From contig DASZPL010000017.1 of assembly GCA_035550315.1 (NCBI GenBank), positions 1 to 12,346 of the forward strand: a stretch of 12,346 bases of DNA. The letters are read 5' to 3'. Source of the stretch: DASZPL01 sp035550315. GTDB taxonomy: Bacteria > Actinomycetota > Actinomycetes > JAFAQI01. Shown piece after piece: positions 6,803 through 12,346 of this stretch. The notes under the pieces are model-generated. The model had not been told where the DNA came from. It worked only from the letters and a program-made list of their open reading frames with translations, and made no database searches. Within the stretch, counting starts at the first letter, position 1; each line of letters starts with the position of its first letter. The position numbers and the translations under genes are program-made.

Positions 6803-8510
6803 GCGGATCCTGATCGGCGGCCGCTACGAGCTCGGGCCGATCGTCGGGCAGGGCGGGATGGCCGAGGTGCACCGCGGCCGCGACACCCGCATCGACCGGC
6901 AGGTCGCGATCAAGCTGCTGCGCTCCGACCTCACCCGCGACCCGTCGTTCCGCAACCGGTTCCGCCGCGAGGCGCAGTCCGCGGCGGCGCTGAACTCGCC
7001 GTCGATCGTCGCCGTTTACGACACCGGCGAGGACCGAATCGGTGGGCGGGACACGCCGTACATCGTGATGGAGTACGTCGAGGGCGAGACGCTGCGTGAC
7101 CTGCTGGCCACCGAGGGCCGGCTCTCGCCGCAGCGGGCGCTGCAGATCGCGGCGGCGATCTGCCAGGCGTTGGAGCTGGCGCACGTCGCCGGGATCGTGC
7201 ACCGCGACATCAAGCCGGGCAACGTGATGATCACGCCCAGCGGCGAGGTCAAGGTCATGGACTTCGGCATCGCCCGCGCCCTGACCAGCTCGACCTCGAC
7301 GATGACCGAGACCGCGACGGTCATCGGCACCGCCCACTACCTGTCGCCGGAGCAGGCGCGCGGCGAGCATGTCGACGCGCGCAGCGACGTGTACTCGACC
7401 GGGTGCCTGCTCTACGAACTACTGACCGGGGCGCCGCCGTTCACCGGCGAGTCCGCGGTGGCCGTTGCCTACCAGCACGTCCGTGAGGATCCGCTCCCGC
7501 CGTCGTCGATCGAGCCGGACATTCCCAAGGCGGCGGACGCGATCGTGCTGACCGCGATGGCCAAGAACCCCGCCGACCGCTACGCCACCGCCGGCGAGAT
7601 GCGCGCCGACCTCGAGCGCGCGTTGGCCGGCCGTCGGGTGCACGCGACACCCGTCATCGGCGGCGGCTCGCGGCCGATGCCGGAAGTGCCGCCGACGACG
7701 GTGCTGCTGCGCGAGCCGCGGCGCTCCCGGCACGGCTCGGCGTACCTGCTCCTCGGTCTCGGCTGCGTCGCAGTGTTCGCCATCGTCGTGCTGATCGCGC
7801 GGAGCCTGCTCGGTCCGGGCGCCGCCGACCTGCACACCCCGAACGTCGTCGGCTTGCAGTACGGCGACGCCCAGTCGACGCTGGCCTCCGACAACCTGCG
7901 AGTCGGGAACGTGACGTTCCAATACACCCGCAAGGACAACCGCGGGCAGGTGCTCGACCAGACGCCGCCGGCCGGGATCCTGATCAACAAGGGGGTCGCG
8001 ATCGACCTCGTGGTCTCGCGCGGCATCCGCTTCGTCAGCGTGCCGACGCAGCTGGTCGGGCTAAACGTCGACGCGGCCACCGCGGCATTGCAGGCGGTCG
8101 ACCTGCGCGCCGGCCCGACCGTGCAGCGCAACTCCGACAAGCCGGCCGGCCAGGTGCTGGCCACTCGGCCGGTGGCCGGGCAGAGCGTGCCGGCAGGCTC
8201 GAAGGTGACGTTGGTCGTCTCGAACGGTCAGATCAAGGTGCCGAAGGTCGTCGGCTTCGACGCCGACACCGCGACCGCGATGCTCGAGCAGGCCGGCTTC
8301 TCGGTGAAGCAGCAACGCGCCGCGGTCTTCACCCGGCGCAAGGAGGGTCTGGTCGTGGACCAGGCGCCGTCCGCCGGCAGCTTCGCGCAGAGCGGCAGCA
8401 CGGTCGTCATCTTCGTCGACGAGAAGGCGCCGCCGAAGACCTCGCCGAGCCCGACCAACAGCCCGTCGACGTCACCATCGCCGACCGACTCGGCGTCGCC
8501 GACCGGCTAG
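6795..8510 (+). CDS. pknB: PknB: PASTA-domain receptor Ser/Thr protein kinase
   Basis: 571 residues. An intact kinase domain (about 11-275): GQGGMAEVH (18-26), VAIK with Lys40, alpha-C Glu59, HRDIKPGN (136-143), DFG (156-158), and an activation loop TMTETATVIGT (169-179). In the loop Thr171 and Thr173 fall at the same numbers as the autophosphorylated threonines of M. tuberculosis PknB. SPEQ follows at 184-187. Juxtamembrane linker about 276-314, membrane helix about 315-338, then three PASTA repeats (about 347-410, 411-478, 479-543) where mycobacterial PknB has four. A Ser/Thr/Pro-rich extracellular tail (about 547-571) ends the protein. It senses muropeptides/lipid II and controls growth and division. 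ATG 6795 lies inside the end of the preceding gene. Its TAG is 3 bp from the convergent pabA stop. Confidence 0.97.
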   Translation: MARRILIGGRYELGPIVGQGGMAEVHRGRDTRIDRQVAIKLLRSDLTRDPSFRNRFRREAQSAAALNSPSIVAVYDTGEDRIGGRDTPYIVMEYVEGETLRDLLATEGRLSPQRALQIAAAICQALELAHVAGIVHRDIKPGNVMITPSGEVKVMDFGIARALTSSTSTMTETATVIGTAHYLSPEQARGEHVDARSDVYSTGCLLYELLTGAPPFTGESAVAVAYQHVREDPLPPSSIEPDIPKAADAIVLTAMAKNPADRYATAGEMRADLERALAGRRVHATPVIGGGSRPMPEVPPTTVLLREPRRSRHGSAYLLLGLGCVAVFAIVVLIARSLLGPGAADLHTPNVVGLQYGDAQSTLASDNLRVGNVTFQYTRKDNRGQVLDQTPPAGILINKGVAIDLVVSRGIRFVSVPTQLVGLNVDAATAALQAVDLRAGPTVQRNSDKPAGQVLATRPVAGQSVPAGSKVTLVVSNGQIKVPKVVGFDADTATAMLEQAGFSVKQQRAAVFTRRKEGLVVDQAPSAGSFAQSGSTVVIFVDEKAPPKTSPSPTNSPSTSPSPTDSASPTG

Positions 8511-8513
8511 CCG

Positions 8514-9164
8514 TCAGCGGAGGGCGACGGCCGCGCGTTGCCGATCGAGCTTCGCGGCCAGTTCCGGCACCCGGGCGAGCGCGGCCGGCTCGCCGCAAAC
8601 CTCGAGCCAGTTCGCGAGCATCCGGTGCCCGCCTTCGGTGAGCACCGACTCGGGGTGGAACTGCACGCCCTCGACCGGGAGGTCGCGGTGGCGCAGCCCC
8701 ATGATCACGCCGCCCGCCGTCCGCGCGGTGACCTCGAGCACCGGCGGCAGGTCGGTCACCATCGCCGCAAGCGAGTGGTAGCGCGTCGCGATGAACGGGT
8801 CTGGCAAGCCGCGCAGCACGCCGACACCGGAGTGGCTCACCTCGCTGGTCTTGCCGTGCAGCAGCTCCGGCGCGCGGTCGACGCTGCCGCCGTACGCGAC
8901 GGCGATCGCCTGATGACCGAGGCAGACGCCGAAGATCGGCAGCCGCTCACCAACCGTGCGCACCAGGTCGACGCAGACACCGGCGTCCTCGGGCCGGCCG
9001 GGGCCCGGCGAGAGGAGCACGCCGTCGACCTGGTCGAGCAGCGGGTCGTCGGCGGCGACGGCGTCGTTGCGTCGTACCTCGACCTCCGCACCGAGCTGGG
9101 CGAGGTACTGCACCAGGTTGAAGACGAAGCTGTCGTAGTTGTCGACGACGAGGATCCGGCTCAT
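8514..9164 (-). CDS. pabA: Glutamine amidotransferase, component II of aminodeoxychorismate/anthranilate synthase (PabA/TrpG)
   Basis: 216 residues, a class I (triad) glutamine amidotransferase. Motifs: ILVVDNYDSFVFNLVQYL (4-21), LSPGPGRPEDAG (51-62), FGVCLGHQAI (78-87; nucleophile Cys81), LLHGKTSEVSH (101-111), and VQFHPESVLTE (167-177; His170 and Glu172). It frees ammonia from glutamine for the chorismate-using partner, PabB or TrpE, neither of which is in the window. In actinobacteria the copy beside pknB is usually annotated pabA or trpG and may serve both folate and tryptophan synthesis; sequence alone does not decide. The ATG at 9164 overlaps the upstream ligase stop (ATGA) and has a strong GGAGGA site. 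The C-terminus is about 20 residues longer than minimal family members. Confidence 0.93.
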   Translation of the reverse strand: MSRILVVDNYDSFVFNLVQYLAQLGAEVEVRRNDAVAADDPLLDQVDGVLLSPGPGRPEDAGVCVDLVRTVGERLPIFGVCLGHQAIAVAYGGSVDRAPELLHGKTSEVSHSGVGVLRGLPDPFIATRYHSLAAMVTDLPPVLEVTARTAGGVIMGLRHRDLPVEGVQFHPESVLTEGGHRMLANWLEVCGEPAALARVPELAAKLDRQRAAVALR

Positions 9165-10864
9165 ACGTCCTCCGCCGCGGCGAGTTCTTCGGCGACGAGC
9201 TGGCGGCGCAGCGCCTTGCCGACCGCGGTGTGCGGCAGCTCGGCGCGGAACTCCACCAGCTTCGGCACCTTGTACGCCGTCAATCGCGCGGCGCAGTGCG
9301 ACTGCACGTCCGCCTCGGTCAGCTCGGCGCCATCCGCCGCCACCACGTATGCCTTCACGGTCTCGCCACGGTAGCGGTCGGGCAGCCCGGCCACGCAGCA
9401 GTCCGCGACGCCCGGCAGGGTCCGGATCACCTCCTCGACCTCGGTCGGCGAGATGTTGAACCCGCCCGCGATGATCAGGTCCTTCTTGCGGTCGACGATG
9501 GTGAACCAGCCGTCGGGGTCCATGGTCACGATGTCGCCGGTCAGCAACCAGCCGTCGCTGGTGACCGACACCGGGTCGCCCGTCTCGGTCCAGTAACCGA
9601 GAAACACCTGCGGCCCCTTGACCGCGAGCTCACCCGGCTCGCCGACCGTCACGACGACACTCGGGTTCTCCGGATCGACGATCCGGGCGGACGTGCCCGG
9701 CAGCGGCACGCCCACCGAACCCGGCTTGGCGTCGCCCGCCAGCGGCACGCAGTGCGTCGCCGGTGAGGTCTCGGTCATCCCGTAACCCTCGACCAGCCGG
9801 CCGCCGGTCGCCCGCTCGAACCGCTCCCGGGTCTCTACCGGCAGCTTCATCGCGCCCGAGACGCACGCCCGGATCGACCGCAGGTCGTGCCGCCGCAGCC
9901 GCGGCGAGTCGAGGATTGCCTGGTAGATGGGCGGTACGCCGGGAAGCAGCGTCGGCCGCTCCTCGTCGATGGCGCCGAACACCGCGTCCAGGTCGAACCG
10001 GGGGATCAGCACCAGCCGGCCCGCCAGCAGCACCGTGGTCAGCAAGCACAGCGTCAGCCCGTAGACGTGGAACAGCGGCAGCACCGCCAGCGTCACCTCG
10101 CGGCCCGGCACGGCCTGCGGCAACCACAGCCGCATCTGGTAGCTGTTCGCCACCAGGTTGGCGTGCGAGAGCATCGCCGCCTTCGGCTCGCCGGTCGTGC
10201 CGCCGGTGTACTGCAGCACCGCGACGTCACGCGCCGGGTCGACGGTCGCCTGCGCGGCCGGCCGGGCCCGCCGGAGCAGGTTCCGGTAGCCGACCACCGC
10301 CGCGTCGTCGGGCAGCTCGGCGACGTAGCGGGCGCGTTTCGCGCGCGCGGCCGGGGTCGGCAGCCGCAGCTGGGTGCGTGCCCTCGGCGACAGCGCATCG
10401 GCCAGTGACGTCGCGACGACCGACCGGACCCGGCAGTCGGCGCGCACCTCGAGCACGGTCGGCACGGTGCGATCGAGACAGACCACCACCTCGGCGCCGG
10501 CGTCGCGCAGCTGCTGCCGCAGCTCGTGTGCCGGGGCCAGCGGGTTGCAGTGGGTGACGACCGCGCCGAGCCGCAGCACCGCGAACATCGCCACCACGTG
10601 CTGCGGGCAGTTGGGCAGGATGACCGCGACCCGGTCGCCCCGGTGCACGCCCAGCGTGGCCAACCCGCCGGCCAGCCGATCGACCTGCTCCCGCAGCTCG
10701 CGGTAGGTGGTGCGGACGCCCATGCACGAGATCGCGACGCTGCCCGGGAACCCGTCGGCGGCGTCGTCGAGCAGCCGGGTCAGCGGCTCCTGCGGGAAGT
10801 CGAAGTCTGCGGGCACACCCGTCGGGTACGCCGCCAGCCAGGGCCGCTCGTCGTACCCGGTCAT
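9161..10864 (-). CDS. Fatty-acyl-CoA ligase-like AMP-binding enzyme (FadD type)
   Basis: 567 residues of the ANL superfamily: acid + ATP gives acyl-adenylate, then acyl-CoA. Core motifs are complete: YTGGTTGEPKAAMLSH (219-234, ATP-binding loop), EGYGMTETSPA (359-369), GYWTETGDP (423-431), GWLLTGDIV (438-446), DRKKDLIIAGGFNISPTEVE (458-477, hinge), and TAVGKALRR (546-554; catalytic Lys550). Layout and motifs suit a long- or medium-chain acyl-CoA synthetase, but the substrate cannot be read from the sequence. The start ATG 10864 overlaps the stop of the small membrane gene (ATGA) and has GGAGG 6 nt upstream; the frame runs further upstream but only as a shadow of that gene. The stop overlaps pabA in the same way. 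No obvious link to sortase or folate metabolism. Confidence 0.9.
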   Translation of the reverse strand: MTGYDERPWLAAYPTGVPADFDFPQEPLTRLLDDAADGFPGSVAISCMGVRTTYRELREQVDRLAGGLATLGVHRGDRVAVILPNCPQHVVAMFAVLRLGAVVTHCNPLAPAHELRQQLRDAGAEVVVCLDRTVPTVLEVRADCRVRSVVATSLADALSPRARTQLRLPTPAARAKRARYVAELPDDAAVVGYRNLLRRARPAAQATVDPARDVAVLQYTGGTTGEPKAAMLSHANLVANSYQMRLWLPQAVPGREVTLAVLPLFHVYGLTLCLLTTVLLAGRLVLIPRFDLDAVFGAIDEERPTLLPGVPPIYQAILDSPRLRRHDLRSIRACVSGAMKLPVETRERFERATGGRLVEGYGMTETSPATHCVPLAGDAKPGSVGVPLPGTSARIVDPENPSVVVTVGEPGELAVKGPQVFLGYWTETGDPVSVTSDGWLLTGDIVTMDPDGWFTIVDRKKDLIIAGGFNISPTEVEEVIRTLPGVADCCVAGLPDRYRGETVKAYVVAADGAELTEADVQSHCAARLTAYKVPKLVEFRAELPHTAVGKALRRQLVAEELAAAEDV

Positions 10865-11067
10865 CGGCCGCCTCCGCTCGGGGTCACGACCGTGGTCGGC
10901 GTCGGCACCGGGCGGTCGATGGTGACGTGGTTGAACGGCAGCTTGGGGCCCACCCACGGGAAGATGACGGTCATCAACAGCAGCACCACGCCGACCAGCA
11001 GCGCGAGGCAACCGAGCAGCTTGACCGGCCAGCCGCCCGGGATGGTCCGCCAGATCCAGGTGTACAC
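10861..11067 (-). CDS. Small single-pass membrane protein downstream of the sortase
   Basis: 68 residues. A short N-terminus (MYTWIWRTIPGGWP), one membrane helix (about 15-37), then a conserved-looking FPWVGPKLPFNHVTID segment (36-51) and a Pro/Thr/Gly-rich tail that is probably outside the cell. I recall similar 60-80-residue proteins with 'FPW-x-x-x-LPF' next to class E sortase and pabA/trpG genes in other actinobacteria, so it is likely a conserved gene of unknown function. GTG 11067 starts 9 bp after the sortase stop and has no good Shine-Dalgarno site, suggesting coupling to sortase translation. Its TGA overlaps the ligase ATG. It carries no LPxTG or LAxTG motif, so it is not a sortase substrate by itself. 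Confidence 0.75.
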   Translation of the reverse strand: MYTWIWRTIPGGWPVKLLGCLALLVGVVLLLMTVIFPWVGPKLPFNHVTIDRPVPTPTTVVTPSGGGR

Positions 11068-11076
11068 GTCAGCCGG

Positions 11077-11829
11077 TCACGTCTGGTGGGCGTACTCGTG
11101 GAGCAGCGCGGGCGGCAGCACGCCGGGTGCCTTCAACGTCCGGTTGACCAGCAACGCGTGCACAACGATGCGCTGCGCGGCGGAGTAGCGCGGGTTGCAG
11201 GAGGTGAACGTCAGCACGCGCTGCGTGGGTGCGAGGTTCGGGTCGGGCTGGTCCGGCACCGGGTAGGCCACCGGCGAGTCGTACGGCGAAACGATCTCCT
11301 GGTACTTCGCGTTCGTGCCCGGGATGTTCTCCACGCGGTAGGTGAACCACGTCGTCCGGGTCTCGATCACGATCGGGTCGCCGACCTTCAACTCGTTGAT
11401 GTTGTAGAAGGGGTGAAGGTACGTCGTCCGGTGGCCGGCGACCGCGAAGTTGCCGATGTGCCCGGGCATCGCCGTACCCGGATAGTGACCCGGGCCCTTG
11501 ATCAGGTCGTCGGTCGACGTGCCCTGCACGATCACGAACAGGTAGTTCTTGCCGAATCGCGGGATCCGGAGTATCGCGATGCCGGAGCCGAGCGGCGGGT
11601 CCTTGATGCTGATGTGCTGCGCCCACTGCCGGTGCAGCTGGGTCCGGAGCACGCTCTGGTCGTGCTTGGTGGTCAGGCCGGTCCACCACAGCTCGTACGC
11701 GACGAACAGCAGCAGCACGATGCCGACGGTCAGCAGCAGCTGCCCGATCCCGCTCAGCACGGTGCGGACCCGCCCGCGATGGGTCCGCGGGCTGCCGCTC
11801 TGTGCATGCACCACCGCCGCGGTGTCCAC
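11077..11829 (-). CDS. Class E sortase
   Basis: 250 residues. A cytoplasmic N-terminus (about 1-22), a signal-anchor helix (about 24-46), and an extracellular sortase domain (about 84-232). The catalytic triad is visible: His133 in FAVAGHRTTYLHPF, Cys211 in VLTFTSCNPRY (the TLxTC motif in the variant form TFTSC), and Arg220 in AAQRIVVHA. Tyr137 after the catalytic His is typical of class E, which in Streptomyces and relatives prefers LAxTG over LPxTG. It cleaves the sorting signal of secreted proteins and joins them to peptidoglycan. No substrate gene is in the window. The start GTG 11829 has no Shine-Dalgarno sequence, and a -10-like TAGCGT lies only 6 nt upstream, so the mRNA may be leaderless. 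First gene of the minus-strand operon. Confidence 0.93.
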   Translation of the reverse strand: MDTAAVVHAQSGSPRTHRGRVRTVLSGIGQLLLTVGIVLLLFVAYELWWTGLTTKHDQSVLRTQLHRQWAQHISIKDPPLGSGIAILRIPRFGKNYLFVIVQGTSTDDLIKGPGHYPGTAMPGHIGNFAVAGHRTTYLHPFYNINELKVGDPIVIETRTTWFTYRVENIPGTNAKYQEIVSPYDSPVAYPVPDQPDPNLAPTQRVLTFTSCNPRYSAAQRIVVHALLVNRTLKAPGVLPPALLHEYAHQT

Positions 11830-11873
11830 GCGTTTACGCTAGGGGAGCGGAATCCCGCTGAGAAGGAGGGTTC
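11830..11873. promoter_or_regulatory. Divergent sortase / crgA promoter region
   Basis: A 44-bp gap between divergent starts. On the minus strand TTCTCA (plus 11859-11864) and TAGCGT (plus 11836-11841) are separated by 17 bp, a plausible sigma-70-type promoter whose start point would fall at the sortase GTG. A perfect short inverted repeat AGCGG-AATC-CCGCT (11846-11859) sits between those boxes and could be an operator. On the plus strand, AAGGAGG (11863-11869) is a near-ideal Shine-Dalgarno site for crgA. Promoter roles are inferred. Confidence 0.4.
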
Positions 11874-12122
11874 GTGCCGAAGTCACGCACACGAAGCAAG
11901 ACCGTCTACACCCCTCCGCCGACGCGGTCGGCCAAGAAGCGGGTCAGCCCAGCCTGGGTAGCGCCGCTGATGGTCGGGCTTTTCCTGGTCGGGATCGTCT
12001 GGCTGGTGCTGTTCTACGTCACCGGCGGTTCGCTGCCGATCGACGACCTGAACAACTGGAACCTGCTGATCGGCTTTGGCTTCATCATCGCCGGCTTCGC
12101 CGTCTCCACCCAGTGGCGATAA
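11874..12122 (+). CDS. crgA: CrgA: septation-inhibitor / divisome membrane protein
   Basis: 82 residues, close to the family length of about 80-95. A basic N-terminus (KSRTRSKTVYTPPPTRSAKK), two membrane helices (about 28-49 and 62-79) joined by a short loop GGSLPIDDLNNWNLLIGF, and a terminal STQWR. The 'SPAWVAPLM' and 'NWNLLIGFGFIIAGF' stretches are characteristic of CrgA. It is a small divisome protein of actinobacteria: in Streptomyces it restrains FtsZ-ring formation, and in mycobacteria it interacts with FtsZ, FtsQ, FtsI and PBPA and stabilises the septum. GTG 11874 is fixed by AAGGAGG 4 nt upstream. Divergent from the sortase; the same relative orientation to pknB as in mycobacteria. 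Confidence 0.95.
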   Translation: MPKSRTRSKTVYTPPPTRSAKKRVSPAWVAPLMVGLFLVGIVWLVLFYVTGGSLPIDDLNNWNLLIGFGFIIAGFAVSTQWR

Positions 12123-12346
12123 CCGGCAAGCTCCCGATAGCGGCTCGCCGAACCGGGCTGTAGTCACACCCCTGTAATTCACCCACAGCCGTTATCCACC
12201 ATGTGGATAACGGCCTCGGCCAGGCCGCGCGGGATGATTGCCGGGCGGGAGTCGGGGGTGTCGTGGTCAGGATCGGGTTCTCACCGCTCGAAGCCATCGT
12301 GTATGACCGGTTTCAGGCCGCCTCGGTTCTCGCTGCCGTCCACCCG
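12123..12346. other. Region after crgA without a convincing gene
   Basis: These 224 bp to the window edge hold no ORF that looks coding with confidence. There is a loose hairpin GGCTGT (12156-12161) / ACAGCC (12185-12190), then the DnaA-box palindrome described separately. A GTG at 12263 opens a frame to the edge (VVRIGFSPLEAIVYDRF...) that could be the start of a plus-strand gene, but 28 codons are too few to judge. A minus-strand frame over 12085-12297 overlaps crgA and has a composition unlike a real protein. Confidence 0.5.
12188..12214. repeat. 12-bp perfect inverted repeat made of two head-to-head DnaA-box-like sites
   Basis: Arms GCCGTTATCCAC (12188-12199) and GTGGATAACGGC (12203-12214) are perfectly complementary around a 3-nt centre. 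The minus strand of 12202-12210 reads TTATCCACA, an exact consensus DnaA box. The plus strand of 12192-12200 reads TTATCCACC, one mismatch in the last base. The locus type is normally near oriC, so DnaA binding is plausible. The same sequence could form a strong RNA hairpin 65 bp after the crgA stop and act as a terminator, though no T-run follows. Confidence 0.75.

Noticed and set aside
8504..8513. CGGCTAGCCG palindrome as a bidirectional terminator
   Set aside because: Only 5-bp arms with no loop and no T-runs; cannot form a stable RNA hairpin.
10865..11011. N-terminal extension of the acyl-CoA ligase upstream of ATG 10864
   Set aside because: The extra 49 residues are an Arg/Pro-rich out-of-frame reading of the small membrane gene; ATG 10864 has GGAGG and an ATGA overlap.
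12085..12297. 70-codon minus-strand frame after crgA
   Set aside because: Overlaps the crgA end and the DnaA-box palindrome, no ribosome site and no family resemblance.
1..12346. CRISPR array, prophage or restriction/defence system
   Set aside because: No spaced direct-repeat array, no phage structural genes and no nuclease or methylase motifs; only the IS end is mobile DNA.

Overview
The window is strongly G+C-rich, with GC-heavy third codon positions, frequent GTG starts and gene overlaps of the ATGA/GTGA type. It carries the signature actinobacterial growth and division cluster fhaA-fhaB-pstP-rodA-pbpA-(pknA position)-pknB, with a tRNA-Leu beside fhaA and crgA near the other end. In actinobacteria this cluster usually lies close to oriC. 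The exact genus cannot be told. A class E sortase beside the cluster recalls Streptomyces-like and related lineages rather than Mycobacterium.

Layout. Positions 1-202 are the right end of an IS481-family insertion sequence: the C-terminal 49 codons of the transposase, then two near-identical 20-bp direct repeats. It stops about 2 bp from the 3' CCA of a tRNA-Leu(CAG) gene on the minus strand (204-289). Positions 369-8510 are one tightly packed plus-strand block: FhaA and FhaB (phosphothreonine readers), PstP (Ser/Thr phosphatase), RodA (SEDS glycosyltransferase), PbpA (class B transpeptidase), a kinase-like protein with one PASTA domain, and PknB (receptor kinase with three PASTA domains). 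From 11829 back to 8514 runs a minus-strand block: class E sortase, a small one-TM protein, a fatty-acyl-CoA-ligase-like enzyme, and a PabA/TrpG glutamine amidotransferase. It meets pknB tail to tail with 3 bp between stop codons. CrgA (11874-12122) is divergent from the sortase. The last ~220 bp hold no convincing gene, but contain a 12-bp perfect inverted repeat built from two head-to-head DnaA-box-like sequences.

How the genes work together. PknB senses cell-wall fragments through extracellular PASTA domains and phosphorylates cytoplasmic targets. PstP removes the phosphates and FhaA/FhaB read them. RodA and PbpA polymerise and crosslink peptidoglycan. CrgA links this machinery to the septum, and the sortase attaches proteins to the wall.

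The most unusual feature is the gene in the pknA position (5759-6802). It keeps kinase-fold landmarks and gains a PASTA ectodomain, but has lost every catalytic residue I can align (VAIK Lys, alpha-C Glu, HRD, catalytic-loop Asn, DFG). It looks like a membrane pseudokinase partner of PknB. Also notable are the acyl-CoA ligase embedded in the sortase-pabA operon and the DnaA-box palindrome.
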